A DNA stretch of 64,000 bases from Pseudomonas sp. NC02 (GCF_002874965.1 NZ_CP025624.1:6572001-6636000); one strand, 5' to 3'; counted from the stretch's first letter, positions 1 through 8,824 are shown. Program-made: numbers and translations. The notes: generated by a model from the letters alone, not told the origin.

Positions 1-187
1 GAATGCCGTCCAGACCGTCAAGAATATTGGCCGGGTCGAGCAGATCCGCCAGGGACGGAATAATCAACGGCAAGCCCTTGGCAGCGGTGGCCACTGCACG
101 GACGTATTTGTCGCCACTGATGTGATAAGCATGCAGACCGACCTGTTTGGAGCAGGCGGTGACGCCGATTAACGGCAGGCGAGACAT
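1..187 (-). CDS. PuuD-like class I glutamine amidotransferase (gamma-glutamyl-GABA hydrolase), N-terminal fragment
   Basis: Only the first 62 codons are inside the window; the gene runs off the left edge. The product begins MSRLPLIGVTACSKQ and continues with HAYHISGDKYVRAV and a PLIIPSL segment, the typical N-terminus of the PuuD/SpuA peptidase C26 family. In that family a class I amidotransferase fold hydrolyses gamma-glutamyl-GABA to glutamate and GABA in polyamine breakdown. The catalytic Cys-His-Glu part is outside the window. It is divergent from the glutamine synthetase-like gene starting at 466, across about 280 bp. That pairing supports the polyamine assignment. The ATG at 187-185 is the natural start. 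Confidence 0.85.
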   Translation of the reverse strand, partial: MSRLPLIGVTACSKQVGLHAYHISGDKYVRAVATAAKGLPLIIPSLADLLDPANILDGLDGI

Positions 188-465
188 GAAGCACCCCGGT
201 ATTATTGCTGTTATGGGTTTGAATCGAGCTTAGCCTTGTTCATTTTTTTACACAACACCCCCGTAAAAAATACAACACGGCCCGCTCAAACGTGCTGGTT
301 CCAAGAGCACCAATCCCAAAAAATCGCCCCAAAAAGCCCCAAAAAAGCCCTCACGGCGCTTTTTTAGGGCAAAAAAGGCCTCGCTTGACTTCGGCATGCC
401 GTTCGGGTTGACTGAAACCCGAAGAGATCAATGATTGATATTTTTAACAACAAAGGTGTTGCATC
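188..465. promoter_or_regulatory. Divergent promoter region between the PuuD-like and glutamine synthetase-like genes
   Basis: The 278-bp divergent spacer is AT-rich near 236-280 and must hold promoters for both genes. The heptamer acaacac occurs at about 252-258 and again at 272-278, and its complement-like form gtgttgc occurs at about 454-460 just before the start at 466. A C/A-rich run with repeated ccccaaaa blocks lies at 311-350. The sequence aaaggtgttgcatc gives the downstream gene an AAAGG ribosome site. No terminator is apparent. Reading the heptamers as regulator sites is an inference. Confidence 0.4.
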
Positions 466-1842
466 ATGTCGGTACCCCCGCGTGCCGTTCAGCTTAACGA
501 AGCGAACGCGTTCCTTAAGGATCATCCTGAGGTTCTGTACGTAGACCTTCTAATTGCGGATATGAATGGTGTGGTGCGCGGCAAGCGCATCGAACGCACC
601 AGCCTCCACAAGGTTTACGAGAAGGGCATTAACCTGCCTGCCTCTCTATTTGCCCTGGATATCAATGGCTCAACGGTGGAAAGCACCGGCCTGGGTCTGG
701 ACATCGGTGATGCTGACCGAATCTGTTATCCAATCCCCGACACCCTGTGCAATGAACCCTGGCAAAAGCGCCCAACCGCGCAACTGCTGATGACCATGCA
801 CGAACTCGAAGGTGAACCTTTCTTCGCCGATCCTCGCGAAGTACTCCGCCAAGTTGTAAGCAAATTTGACGACCTCGGTCTGACCATCTGCGCCGCATTC
901 GAGCTGGAGTTCTACCTGATTGACCAGGAGAACGTGAATGGCCGGCCACAACCGCCCCGCTCGCCGATCTCCGGCAAACGCCCGCATTCGACACAGGTCT
1001 ACCTGATCGACGACCTCGACGAATACGTCGACTGCCTCCAGGACATTCTGGAAGGTGCAAAAGAGCAAGGCATCCCTGCCGACGCCATCGTCAAGGAAAG
1101 TGCCCCGGCGCAGTTCGAAGTGAACCTGCACCACGTTGCCGACCCTATAAAGGCCTGCGACTACGCGGTACTGCTCAAGCGCTTGATCAAGAACATCGCC
1201 TACGACCATGAGATGGACACCACCTTCATGGCCAAGCCTTACCCGGGCCAGGCAGGCAACGGCTTACACGTACACATTTCGATCCTGGACAAGGACGGCA
1301 AGAACATCTTTGCCAGCGAGGATCCCGAGCAGAACGCCGCATTGCGTCACGCGATCGGCGGTGTGCTGGAGACCCTACCCGCCCAAATGGCGTTCCTGTG
1401 CCCTAACGTCAACTCCTACCGTCGTTTCGGCGCACAGTTCTACGTGCCGAACTCGCCGTGCTGGGGCCTGGATAACCGCACCGTGGCGATTCGCGTACCG
1501 ACCGGCTCGTCCGACGCCGTACGTATCGAACACCGTGTGGCCGGGGCTGATGCCAACCCTTACCTGCTGATGGCTTCGGTATTGGCGGGCGTGCATCACG
1601 GCCTGACCAACAAGATCGAGCCTGGCGCACCGGTGGAAGGCAACAGCTACGAGCAGAACGAACAGAGCCTGCCGAACAACCTGCGTGATGCACTGCGCGA
1701 GTTGGACGACAGCGAGGTGATGGCCAAGTACATCGATCCTAAATACATCGATATCTTCGTCGCCTGTAAGGAAAGTGAGCTGGAGGAGTTCGAACACTCC
1801 ATCTCCGACCTTGAGTACAACTGGTACCTGCATACCGTGTAA
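466..1842 (+). CDS. Glutamine synthetase family protein, gamma-glutamylpolyamine synthetase-like (PuuA/SpuI type)
   Basis: A 458-residue protein of the glutamine synthetase fold. Conserved GS elements include EFYLID near 145, an ESAPAQFEVNL segment near 212, the GNGLHVHIS metal/ATP motif near 265 and RRFGAQFYVPN near 325. Known PuuA/SpuI relatives ligate glutamate to putrescine or other polyamines using ATP. The divergent PuuD-like neighbour favours this over nitrogen-assimilating GlnA, which also tends to carry a C-terminal adenylylation site not evident here. Ribosome site AAAGG lies upstream. Which substrate (putrescine, spermidine or another amine) and which SpuI/SpuB paralogue this is cannot be told from sequence alone. 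Confidence 0.88.
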   Translation: MSVPPRAVQLNEANAFLKDHPEVLYVDLLIADMNGVVRGKRIERTSLHKVYEKGINLPASLFALDINGSTVESTGLGLDIGDADRICYPIPDTLCNEPWQKRPTAQLLMTMHELEGEPFFADPREVLRQVVSKFDDLGLTICAAFELEFYLIDQENVNGRPQPPRSPISGKRPHSTQVYLIDDLDEYVDCLQDILEGAKEQGIPADAIVKESAPAQFEVNLHHVADPIKACDYAVLLKRLIKNIAYDHEMDTTFMAKPYPGQAGNGLHVHISILDKDGKNIFASEDPEQNAALRHAIGGVLETLPAQMAFLCPNVNSYRRFGAQFYVPNSPCWGLDNRTVAIRVPTGSSDAVRIEHRVAGADANPYLLMASVLAGVHHGLTNKIEPGAPVEGNSYEQNEQSLPNNLRDALRELDDSEVMAKYIDPKYIDIFVACKESELEEFEHSISDLEYNWYLHTV

Positions 1843-1862
1843 GCGGTTGCCGGGCTAAAAAG

Positions 1863-1897
1863 AACGCCGCAGGCCTTTGGCCTACGGCGTTTTTTTA
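1863..1897 (+). terminator. Intrinsic terminator of the glutamine synthetase-like gene
   Basis: The stem acgccg.aggcc / ggcc.acggcgt is followed by seven T residues, about 20 bp after the stop codon. This is a textbook Rho-independent terminator. Confidence 0.85.
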
Positions 1898-1904
1898 TGG
1901 CTGT

Positions 1905-2036
1905 TGTGGCGAGGGAGCCTGCTCCCGCCGGGCTGCGAAGCGGCCCCAATAAGAACACCGGGTTCTTTCAGGCGGAACCGAGGTGCAGGTCTTGGGCCTG
2001 CTGCGCAGTCCAGCGGGAGCAAGCTCCCTCGCCACA
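1905..2036. repeat. Long composite REP palindrome, tgtggcgagggag class, copy A
   Basis: The left arm begins tgtggcgagggagc at 1905 and the right arm ends gagggagc's complement, gctccctcgccaca, at 2036. A second inner pair of GC-rich arms (gggctgcgaagcggcccc and ctgctgcgcagtcc) flanks a variable centre. The same architecture recurs at 46157-46284. It sits between two same-strand genes. Confidence 0.8.
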
Positions 2037-2094
2037 GGGTATGGATCATCCAGTGGCTCTGCGTACAATGCCCGCTGCCCTGTAGGAGACTTCA

Positions 2095-2733
2095 ATGAAT
2101 CGCCCTGCCACTCCTCGCAAACCCCGCGCCCGCAGCCAGGCCCGGATCGACGCGATCCTCGATGCCGCCCGCACCTTGCTGGCCGCCGAAGGCGTGGCCA
2201 GCCTGTCGATCTACAGCGTGGCCGAGCGGGCGCAGATTCCACCGTCATCGGTGTATCACTTCTTCGCCAGCGTGCCGGCGTTGCTGGAGGCGCTGACCGC
2301 TGACGTTCATGCGGCCTTTCGCGCGGCCATTCAGGCGCCCATCGATCATGATTCACTCAAGCACTGGCGCGACCTGTCCTGCGTGGTGGAGCAGCGCATG
2401 CTCAGCATCTACAGCAACGACGCCGCCGCCCGCCAATTGATCCTGGCCCAGCACGGGTTGACCGAAGTGACACAGGCCGACCGCCAGCACGACCTGGAGC
2501 TGGGAAACCTGATGTTTGAGGTGTTCAACCGGCACTTTGAGGTGCCGAGCCTGCCCGCCGATGTCGACGTGTTTGCCCTGGCCCTGGAACTGAGCGACCG
2601 CGTCTACGCGCGCTCGGTGCATCAGCACGGGCAAATCACCCCGCGCATGGCCGAGGAAGGCATGCGGGTGTTTGATGCGTATGTGGGGCTTTATCTGCCG
2701 GCGTTCTTGCCCAAGCGGGTGGCTGCGCTCTGA
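2095..2733 (+). CDS. TetR family transcriptional regulator
   Basis: A 212-residue protein with an N-terminal TetR helix-turn-helix: RSQARIDAILDAARTLLAAEG followed by the recognition helix region IPPSSVYHFFASVPALLEAL, about residues 13-65. The C-terminal ligand-binding half (about 75-205) has no recognisable specificity. It starts 58 bp after the composite repeat, with a TGTAGGAGA-like ribosome site before the ATG. It may serve the adjacent polyamine genes, but it is on the same strand as the synthetase and separated from it by a terminator and a repeat, so its target is unknown. Confidence 0.85.
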   Translation: MNRPATPRKPRARSQARIDAILDAARTLLAAEGVASLSIYSVAERAQIPPSSVYHFFASVPALLEALTADVHAAFRAAIQAPIDHDSLKHWRDLSCVVEQRMLSIYSNDAAARQLILAQHGLTEVTQADRQHDLELGNLMFEVFNRHFEVPSLPADVDVFALALELSDRVYARSVHQHGQITPRMAEEGMRVFDAYVGLYLPAFLPKRVAAL

Positions 2734-2757
2734 TTTTTTGTTGCCTGTCCGGGCCTC

Positions 2758-2839
2758 TTCGCGAGCAAGCCCGCTCCCACATTCGACCGTATTCCAAAGG
2801 TAGAACTCGGTCAAATGTGGGAGCGGGCTTGCTCGCGAA
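2758..2839. repeat. REPIN (gtgggagcgggcttgctcgcgaa class)
   Basis: Two inverted 24-bp arms (2758-2781 and 2816-2839) enclose a short spacer. It lies between the convergent tetR and ssuF genes and could fold as a long hairpin. Confidence 0.9.
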
Positions 2840-2904
2840 AGCAATCTTGAGAACGACAAAAACCCCGACAGGCTTTCACCTTCGGGGTTTGTGCGAACCA
2901 TTGA

Positions 2905-3120
2905 TCACAACTTGGCGATCGACACCTCGGTGGATTTCACGAAGGCAATCACTTCACTGCCGATCACCAGTTCCAGCTCTTTCACCGAGCGGGTGGTGAT
3001 CACGGAAGTGACGATACCGGACGCGGTCTGTACGTCGATTTCCGACAGCACGTCGCCTTCGACGATTTCCTTGATGGTGCCTTTGAACTGGTTACGCACG
3101 TTGATGGCTTTGATAGTCAT
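2905..3120 (-). CDS. ssuF: SsuF, single-domain TOBE molybdenum-pterin binding protein of the sulfonate operon
   Basis: A 71-residue molbindin starting MTIKAINVRNQ, with the TOBE pattern NQFKGTIKEIVEG and VTSVITTRSVKEL. The ATG at 3120 is chosen over an in-frame upstream codon because AGGAAG lies just before it. It is the last gene of ssuEADCBF. In P. putida S-313 the same order is known and SsuF is reported as a molbindin-like protein needed for growth on some sulfur sources; its molecular role is not settled. It follows ssuB by 29 bp and precedes a REPIN. Confidence 0.88.
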   Translation of the reverse strand: MTIKAINVRNQFKGTIKEIVEGDVLSEIDVQTASGIVTSVITTRSVKELELVIGSEVIAFVKSTEVSIAKL

Positions 3121-3149
3121 GGTCGTTCTTCCTGTGTAAGACAAGTGAG

Positions 3150-3956
3150 TTATTGAGCCCAACGCAATTGCGTAGGCAGCGGTGAAACAGGTTCGGGTTC
3201 CGGCGGGGTGCCGGGCAGCGACAACACACGGTTAAGCACTTCGGTTTCCAGCGCCGCCAGGCGGTGGGAGCCACGCACCCGCGGACGTGGGAGTTCCACG
3301 TGCAGGTCGAGGCCGATTTCGCCGTCTTCGATCAAAATCACCCGATCGGCAATGGCCACGGCTTCGCTGACGTCGTGGGTCACCAGCAACACGGTGAAGC
3401 CGTGCTTCTGCCAGAGGTTCTCGATCAGTTGCTGCATCTCGATCCGGGTCAGGGCATCCAGCGCCCCCAGCGGTTCGTCCAGCAGCAACAGGCGCGGTTG
3501 GTGGATCAGGGCGCGGGCCAGGGCCACGCGCTGCTTCTGGCCACCGGACAACGCCGCCGGCCACTCATTGGCGCGCTCGGCCAGGCCGACCGCTTCCAGC
3601 GCTTCCAGTGCCTGCGGGCGCCAGTTGCCCTTGAGGCCAAGGCCCACGTTGTCGATGATCTTTTTCCACGGCAGCAGGCGCGCTTCCTGGAACATCAACC
3701 GCGTGTCTTCAATCGCTTCGCTCAGCGGCGCGGAGCCGGCGAGCAGTTCGCCGCCGCTGGCTTTGTCCAGCCCGGCCAGCAGGCGCAGCAAGGTACTTTT
3801 GCCGCAGCCACTGCGGCCCACGACCGCCACGAATTGACCGGCAGGAATATGCAGGTCGATTTCCTTCAGCACTTCCCGCGAACCGAAAGCCTTGCGCAAC
3901 TTGCGCACTGCCAGGGGAATGCCCCGCAGCAGGCGTGGAGGTTGTTGAGCGGTCAT
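3150..3956 (-). CDS. ssuB: Aliphatic sulfonate ABC transporter ATP-binding protein
   Basis: A 268-residue cytoplasmic ABC ATPase energising sulfonate import. Walker A GRSGCGKS is at about 47-54, the Q-loop region [10 protein letters not shown] near 108, signature LSGGQKQR near 155, Walker B LLLLDEP near 179 and the switch His in VTHDVSEA near 210. The motif [11 protein letters not shown] is typical of the sulfonate/nitrate/taurine ATPase class. It overlaps the ssuC stop by 4 bp (ATGA), so the two are translationally coupled. The C-terminal tail (about 235-268) is proline-rich and unmatched to the core domain. Confidence 0.95.
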   Translation of the reverse strand: MTAQQPPRLLRGIPLAVRKLRKAFGSREVLKEIDLHIPAGQFVAVVGRSGCGKSTLLRLLAGLDKASGGELLAGSAPLSEAIEDTRLMFQEARLLPWKKIIDNVGLGLKGNWRPQALEALEAVGLAERANEWPAALSGGQKQRVALARALIHQPRLLLLDEPLGALDALTRIEMQQLIENLWQKHGFTVLLVTHDVSEAVAIADRVILIEDGEIGLDLHVELPRPRVRGSHRLAALETEVLNRVLSLPGTPPEPEPVSPLPTQLRWAQ

Positions 3957-4741
3957 GCCGCACCTCCTTTATTCACTTGATAAGCCGGGTGCCAGCGCAG
4001 CCAGACTCGCTCCAGGCCTCGCGCCGCCAGGTCTGCCAGCTTGCCGAGGACCGCGTAAAGCACGATCGCCAGAACCACCACGTCGGTCTGCAGGAATTCC
4101 CGGGCGTTCATCGCCAGGTAGCCGATACCGGAACTGGCGGAGATGGTTTCCGCGACGATCAACGTCAGCCACATAAAGCCCAGCGCGAAGCGCACGCCCA
4201 CCAGAATCGAAGGCAAGGCGCCCGGCAAAATCACTTGGCGAAACAGGCTGAAACCGGACAGGCCATAACTGCGGGCCATTTCCACCAGCGCCGGGTCGAC
4301 GTTGCGGATGCCGTGGTAAGTATTGAGATAGATCGGGAACAGCGTGCCGAGGGCGACCAGGAATATCTTCGCCGTCTCGTCGATGCCGAACCACAGGATC
4401 ACCAGCGGGATCAGCGCCAGGTGCGGCACGTTGCGGATCATCTGCACCGAGCTGTCCAGCAGGCGTTCACCCCAGGTCGACAGGCCGGTGATAAACCCCA
4501 GGGTCAGGCCGATGCTGCCGCCGATCACAAAGCCCAGGCCCGCACGCCAGCCGCTGATGGCCAGGTGGGTCCAGATTTCGCCGCTGCGCACCAGGCTGAC
4601 ACCCGCTTCGATCACCGCGCTGGGCGCCGGCAGAATGCGCGTCGACAACCAGCCGGCCGAGACGGACAGCTGCCATACCGCCAGCAACAGGATCGGCAGC
4701 GCCCAGGGCGCCAATCGATGACTTAACTTTTCAAGGTTCAT
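3953..4741 (-). CDS. ssuC: Aliphatic sulfonate ABC transporter permease
   Basis: A 262-residue inner-membrane permease with about six hydrophobic segments, the first near residues 12-30. The BPD-transport EAA-type loop is visible around [18 protein letters not shown], about 160-177. The family (SsuC/TauC/NrtB) forms the homodimeric channel with SsuB. The gene begins 9 bp after the ssuD stop, so it is clearly within the operon. Confidence 0.94.
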   Translation of the reverse strand: MNLEKLSHRLAPWALPILLLAVWQLSVSAGWLSTRILPAPSAVIEAGVSLVRSGEIWTHLAISGWRAGLGFVIGGSIGLTLGFITGLSTWGERLLDSSVQMIRNVPHLALIPLVILWFGIDETAKIFLVALGTLFPIYLNTYHGIRNVDPALVEMARSYGLSGFSLFRQVILPGALPSILVGVRFALGFMWLTLIVAETISASSGIGYLAMNAREFLQTDVVVLAIVLYAVLGKLADLAARGLERVWLRWHPAYQVNKGGAA

Positions 4742-4750
4742 GGCGGCGCC

Positions 4751-5899
4751 TCAGCTCTGGGACGCAGCTTTGGGAAGAATGTCGTTGGCGACCATTTCGC
4801 CGAACGGGCTGACGTAGCCGGCGCCTTTCGGCAACTCGGGACGCTCGATGTCCAGATGCGGGAACAGCAACTCCGCTACGCGATACGACTCTTCCAGGTG
4901 TGGATAGCCGGAGAAGATAAAGGTGTCGATACCGAGGTCCGCGTATTCCTTCACCCGCGCGGCCACGGTCGGGCCATCGCCCACCAGTGCCGTGCCGGCG
5001 CCACCGCGTACCAGGCCTACGCCCGCCCACAGGTTGGGGCTGACTTCCAGGTTGTCGCGACTGCCGCCGTGCAAGGCGGCCATGCGTTGCTGGCCTACGG
5101 AATCAAAGCGCGACAACGACGCCTGGGCGCGGGCGATGGTTTCATCGTCCACGTGGGAGATCAGTTTGTCGGCGGCCTGCCAGGCTTCGGCGTTGGTTTC
5201 ACGCACGATCACATGCAGGCGAATGCCGAAGCGCAGGGTACGTCCGAGCTTGGCGGCCTTGGCGCGAACCTGTGCAATCTTTTCCGCCACCGCAGCCGGA
5301 GGCTCGCCCCAGGTCAGGACCATTTCCACTTGTTCGGCTGCCAGGTCCTGGGCCGCTTCGGAGGAGCCACCGAAATACAGCGGCGGGCGCGGTTGCTGGA
5401 TCGGCGGATAGAGCAACTTGGCGCCTTTGACGCTGATGTGCTGGCCGTCGTAATCGACGGTCTCGCCTTCCAGTACGCGGCGCCAGATGCGGGTGAACTC
5501 CACCGACGCCTGGTAACGCTCTTCATGGCTCAGGAACAAACCGTCGCCGGCCAATTCATCCGGGTCTCCACCGGTCACCAGGTTGAACAACGCCCGGCCG
5601 CCGGACAGACGATCCAGGGTCGCGGCCTGACGCGCAGCCACTGTCGGGGAAATGATCCCGGGGCGCAGCGCGACAAGGAATTTCAAGCGTTGGGTCACCG
5701 GGATCAGCGACGCCGCCACCAGCCACGAATCTTCGCAGGAGCGGCCGGTGGGGATCAGTACCCCGCCGAAGCCAAGGCGGTCGGCCGCCTGGGCCACTTG
5801 CTGCAGATAACCGTGATCAACGGCGCGAGCGCCTTCGGCGGTGCCAAGGTAATGGCCGTCGCCGTGGGTAGGCAGAAACCAGAAAATATTGAGGCTCAT
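4751..5899 (-). CDS. ssuD: FMNH2-dependent alkanesulfonate monooxygenase
   Basis: A 382-residue enzyme of the bacterial luciferase-like flavin monooxygenase family. It cleaves alkanesulfonates to aldehyde plus sulfite using reduced FMN supplied by SsuE. The start [15 protein letters not shown] at 5899 matches the family N-terminus; a longer in-frame extension to 5941 is rejected because it overlaps ssuA and lacks family similarity. Family segments visible are [35 protein letters not shown] and [14 protein letters not shown]. Gaps to ssuA (25 bp) and ssuC (9 bp) put it mid-operon. Confidence 0.95.
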   Translation of the reverse strand: MSLNIFWFLPTHGDGHYLGTAEGARAVDHGYLQQVAQAADRLGFGGVLIPTGRSCEDSWLVAASLIPVTQRLKFLVALRPGIISPTVAARQAATLDRLSGGRALFNLVTGGDPDELAGDGLFLSHEERYQASVEFTRIWRRVLEGETVDYDGQHISVKGAKLLYPPIQQPRPPLYFGGSSEAAQDLAAEQVEMVLTWGEPPAAVAEKIAQVRAKAAKLGRTLRFGIRLHVIVRETNAEAWQAADKLISHVDDETIARAQASLSRFDSVGQQRMAALHGGSRDNLEVSPNLWAGVGLVRGGAGTALVGDGPTVAARVKEYADLGIDTFIFSGYPHLEESYRVAELLFPHLDIERPELPKGAGYVSPFGEMVANDILPKAASQS

Positions 5900-5924
5900 G
5901 GAGTTGTCTCCTGAAGAAGTCGGA

Positions 5925-6893
5925 TTACGGCGCTTTGGCAACGGCGGCAGGTGGTGTCCAGATCACGTCCTTGATGCTCAAGGGTTTGGGGATCAATTTG
6001 AGTTGGTAGAAGCTGTCGGCGATTTTCTGCTGCGCCGCGATCACTTCAGGCGTCAGGAACTGCGCACCGTAGCCCTGGCGTTTTACCGAGGTCAGGGTGA
6101 TGTCGGCCGGCAGGCCCAGCAGCGGAGCAACTTGTTCGGTGACTTGTTCCGGGTTGGCCTTGGACCATTCGCCCACGGCGCGGACTTCTTCCACCAGCGT
6201 CTTGATCACTTCAGGGTGTTTTTCGGCGTACGGCTTGGTGGCCAGGTAGAACTGATGGTTGTCGGCAATGCCGGTGCCGTCACGCAGGGTGCGGGCTTGC
6301 AGTTGCTTCTCGGCGGCTGCCTGGTACGGGTCCCAGATCACCCAGGCATCGACGCTGCCACGCTCGAACGCGGCGCGGGCATCGGCGGGCGGCAGGAACA
6401 CGGTCTGCACGTCGGTGTATTTCAGGCCGGCATCTTCCAGGGCACGTACCAGCAGGTAGTGCACGTTGGAGCCTTTATTGAGGACGACTTTCTTGCCCTT
6501 GAGGTCTTGCACCGATTTGATCGGCGAGTCTTTCGGTACCAGGATCGCTTCGCTGGTAGGCGCCGGCGGTTCATAGGCGACGTAGAGCAGATCGGCACCG
6601 GCAGCCTGGGCGAACACTGGCGGGGTTTCACCCGTCACGCCGAAGTCGATGGAGCCTACGTTCAACCCTTCCAGCAGCTGCGGGCCGCCGGGAAACTCGG
6701 TCCACTGCACTTGCACGCCCTGCTCGGCCAGGCGCTTTTCCAGCGAGCCCTTGGCCTTGAGCAGCACCAGGGTGCCGTATTTCTGATAGCCGATCCGCAA
6801 GGTTTCGGCGGCCTGGGCTTGAACAATGGCGCCGAAGGACACAGCCGCAGCAAACAGTGCGACCAGACCACGACGCAAGATGACAGTGCGCAT
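5925..6893 (-). CDS. ssuA: Sulfonate ABC transporter periplasmic substrate-binding protein
   Basis: A 322-residue protein with a Sec signal peptide ([18 protein letters not shown] ... AQAAE; cleavage expected near residue 29). The mature part shows the SsuA/TauA pattern: [18 protein letters not shown], then [24 protein letters not shown] near 60-85, then [12 protein letters not shown] near 180. It should capture alkanesulfonates in the periplasm for SsuBC. It lies 108 bp after ssuE, the widest gap in the operon. Confidence 0.94.
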   Translation of the reverse strand: MRTVILRRGLVALFAAAVSFGAIVQAQAAETLRIGYQKYGTLVLLKAKGSLEKRLAEQGVQVQWTEFPGGPQLLEGLNVGSIDFGVTGETPPVFAQAAGADLLYVAYEPPAPTSEAILVPKDSPIKSVQDLKGKKVVLNKGSNVHYLLVRALEDAGLKYTDVQTVFLPPADARAAFERGSVDAWVIWDPYQAAAEKQLQARTLRDGTGIADNHQFYLATKPYAEKHPEVIKTLVEEVRAVGEWSKANPEQVTEQVAPLLGLPADITLTSVKRQGYGAQFLTPEVIAAQQKIADSFYQLKLIPKPLSIKDVIWTPPAAVAKAP

Positions 6894-7001
6894 GGCGCTC
6901 TCTCCAAATATACGATTAGGGGGTTGGCTGCACCTGCTTGGCCGTTGGCGGCTGAGTAAGGTGAGTAGTACTTGTCGAATTCAGGTAAAGCTGGGTAAGG
7001 C

Positions 7002-7595
7002 TTAAATGCTCCAGCGAGCACTCAACAAACGTTCATTCAACACATTGGGGTCAAGGGGTTTCGGGCGGCGGGCCATGGCGCTGTAGAACGTCTCCAGGGC
7101 CTCGCTCAAGCGTTGTTCCAGCACCGGCACCAGTTGCGCCTGGGCGCTGCCTTCGCCGTAGGCGATCTGGCTGTCTTCGGCGAAAATCCCGTGGAGCAAT
7201 TCCTGGGCTTTCAATGCCGACAGCACCGGCTTCAGCGCGTAGTCCACCGCGAGCATGTGGGCGATGCTGCCGCCGGTGGCCATCGGCAACACTATTTTGT
7301 GGGCCAGGGCGCGTTCAGGCAGCAGGTCGAGGATGGTTTTCAGCGCGCCGGAAAACGAAGCCTTGTACACCGGCGTGGCGATCACCAGGCCATCGGCGTT
7401 CGCCACTTGCTGCAACAGGTCGATGATTTTCGGGCTATCGAACCGCGCGTGCAGCAAGTCTTCGGCCGGGAAGTCCCGTATCTGATAACTCACCACTTCC
7501 ACGCCTTGTTGCTGCAACCAGTTGCGGGTGTGATCCAGCAAGACCCCGGACCGGGAACGTTGGCTGGGGCTACCACCAAGTGTTACGACCAGCAT
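7002..7595 (-). CDS. ssuE: NAD(P)H-dependent FMN reductase of the sulfonate pathway
   Basis: A 197-residue flavodoxin-like reductase that supplies FMNH2 to SsuD. The start [16 protein letters not shown] at 7595 gives the expected phosphate-binding loop (GGSPSxRS) at the N-terminus, and AAAGGAA is well placed upstream. An in-frame extension to 7673 is judged not coding. The segments [21 protein letters not shown] and [24 protein letters not shown] are characteristic of SsuE. It is the first gene of ssuEADCBF, and the operon promoter should lie in 7596-7750. Confidence 0.94.
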   Translation of the reverse strand: MLVVTLGGSPSQRSRSGVLLDHTRNWLQQQGVEVVSYQIRDFPAEDLLHARFDSPKIIDLLQQVANADGLVIATPVYKASFSGALKTILDLLPERALAHKIVLPMATGGSIAHMLAVDYALKPVLSALKAQELLHGIFAEDSQIAYGEGSAQAQLVPVLEQRLSEALETFYSAMARRPKPLDPNVLNERLLSARWSI

Positions 7596-7748
7596 GTAGG
7601 AAATTCCTTTGGAAAGTGTCGGCGGTTCGCTATGTGGCGATGGCGCCAAGATGGGACAGACCATATCAGCCAATTTATATATCTATAAATCTTATTTTTT
7701 CATTTGTTTATTCTTTAAATGCATATGATACCGACTAAATCGCAGGCA

Positions 7749-7774
7749 TAAAAAAAGGCCGTCGAAACGGCCGT
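7749..7774 (-). terminator. Intrinsic terminator downstream of lsfA
   Basis: The stem ggccgt-cgaa-acggcc lies at 7757-7772. On the minus strand it is followed by a run of eight T (complement of 7749-7756). It ends transcription coming from lsfA through the REPIN and separates lsfA from the ssu operon. Confidence 0.75.
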
Positions 7775-7811
7775 AAAACCCCTGCTATGTGAGACTTGAA
7801 ATGCGCGCAAG

Positions 7812-7900
7812 TGTGGGAGCGGGCTTGCTCGCGAAAGCGGTGTGTCATTCAAAGATGCATCAACTGACAGTGCGCATTCGCGAGCAAGCCCGCTCCCACA
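7812..7900. repeat. REPIN (gtgggagcgggcttgctcgcgaa class)
   Basis: Perfect 24-bp inverted arms lie at 7812-7835 and 7877-7900 around a spacer of about 41 bp. It is located just after the lsfA stop codon. Confidence 0.9.
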
Positions 7901-7912
7901 TGTGGTTGTGTG

Positions 7913-8551
7913 TCAGCGATTCGGTTGAGGGGTGAGCCGCAGGTACGGCTTCACCGCCCGGTAACCCTTCGGAAAGCGTTTCTTGATCTCTTCCTCGTCC
8001 TTGAGCGACGGCACTATCACCACTTCGTCACCGTCCTGCCAGTTGGCCGGGGTCGCGACTTTGTGGTTGTCGGTCAGTTGCAGCGAGTCGATCACCCGCA
8101 GGATTTCGTGGAAGTTGCGACCGGTGCTGGCCGGGTAGGTGATGGTCAGGCGAATCTTTTTGTTCGGATCAATCACGAACAGCGAACGCACGGTAAGGGT
8201 GTCACTGGCATTCGGGTGGATCAGGTCGTACAGGTCGGAGACCTTGCGGTCAGCGTCGGCCAGGATCGGGAAGTTGACGATGGTGTTCTGGGTTTCGTTG
8301 ATGTCTTCGATCCACTTGTGGTGGGAGTCCACCGGGTCCACCGACAGCGCAATGGCCTTGACGCCCCGCTTGGCGAATTCATCCTTGAGCTTGGCGGTGA
8401 AACCCAGCTCGGTGGTGCACACCGGGGTAAAGTCCGCCGGGTGGGAAAACAGCACGCCCCAGCTATCGCCCAGCCACTCGTGGAAGCGAATCTTGCCGGC
8501 GCTGGAATCCTGTTCAAAGTCGGGGGCGATGTCGCCCAGTCTGAGGCTCAT
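7913..8551 (-). CDS. lsfA: 1-Cys peroxiredoxin LsfA (AhpC/TSA, Prx6 type)
   Basis: A 212-residue thiol peroxidase. The peroxidatic cysteine is Cys45 in HPADFTPVCTTELG. There is no resolving cysteine in a second AhpC-like motif, and the Prx6-type C-terminal domain follows (LRVIDSLQLTDNHKVATPANW near 150-170). Family members reduce hydrogen peroxide and organic peroxides in the cytoplasm. LsfA was named in P. putida as a protein induced by sulfate starvation, which fits its position beside ssu and the shared AT-rich upstream motif. It is followed by a REPIN and a terminator, so it is monocistronic. Confidence 0.93.
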   Translation of the reverse strand: MSLRLGDIAPDFEQDSSAGKIRFHEWLGDSWGVLFSHPADFTPVCTTELGFTAKLKDEFAKRGVKAIALSVDPVDSHHKWIEDINETQNTIVNFPILADADRKVSDLYDLIHPNASDTLTVRSLFVIDPNKKIRLTITYPASTGRNFHEILRVIDSLQLTDNHKVATPANWQDGDEVVIVPSLKDEEEIKKRFPKGYRAVKPYLRLTPQPNR

Positions 8552-8660
8552 GGTGTGGCTCCTGATGAGTGCTTATGGAGCCCACTGTGCCTGTGTCGCG
8601 GATTATTTAAAAAGAATAAATATCGATTTATCTAGACGATAAAGGAATATTAAAAATCTG
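8552..8660 (-). promoter_or_regulatory. lsfA upstream region with palindrome ataaat-atcg-atttat
   Basis: The AT-rich block 8602-8660 stands out from its GC-rich surroundings. It contains the perfect inverted repeat ataaat-atcg-atttat at 8615-8630, next to tttaaaaagaataaa at 8606-8620. These resemble the elements upstream of ssuE. A role as activator or CysB-type site is inferred. Confidence 0.4.
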
Positions 8661-8779
8661 TTCATTGGACTTGGCAACGGGCGTGGATCAACATCCGCTT
8701 CAAGGTTCGAGAAGGCCTTGAGACGCTGTACAAAGAGGGGTTCAGGACGGGCTTGCGGGGGTTGAGCCCGGCTTGAAAA

Positions 8780-8811
8780 GTAAAGCACCCTGCCCGGCAT
8801 TGCGCCGGGCA
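8780..8811 (-). terminator. Probable terminator hairpin after the OprD-type porin gene
   Basis: The stem tgcccggc / gccgggca (8791-8798 and 8804-8811) follows the porin stop codon on the minus strand by about 14 bp. The T tract after it is weak (complement of taaagcaccc). Confidence 0.5.
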
Positions 8812-8824
8812 AGGTTTTACGCTC

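Larger units (their letters stand above)
7596..7912. promoter_or_regulatory. ssuE upstream region with AT-rich palindrome and a motif shared with lsfA and the TonB receptor
   Basis: This gap of about 317 bp holds the ssu promoter region, the lsfA terminator and a REPIN. At 7673-7690 there is a perfect inverted repeat, atttata-tatc-tataaat. On the minus strand, 7719-7691 reads tttaaagaataaacaaatg and then an A-rich run ending ataag. A near copy of this sits upstream of the TonB-dependent receptor (45489-45513), and the shorter tttaaaaagaataaa is upstream of lsfA (8606-8620). Sulfur-assimilation genes in this group are known to be controlled by CysB and, indirectly, SfnR, but neither site can be asserted here. 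Confidence 0.5.

Noticed and set aside
3935..4726. 263-codon plus-strand frame opposite ssuC
   Set aside because: An antisense shadow; it is rich in Gln/Arg/Asp repeats and has no start context.
8603..8812. 69-codon minus-strand frame between lsfA and the porin gene
   Set aside because: It overlaps the porin terminator hairpin and the lsfA promoter region, and its composition (PGAMPGRVLYFSSR and so on) is unlike a protein.
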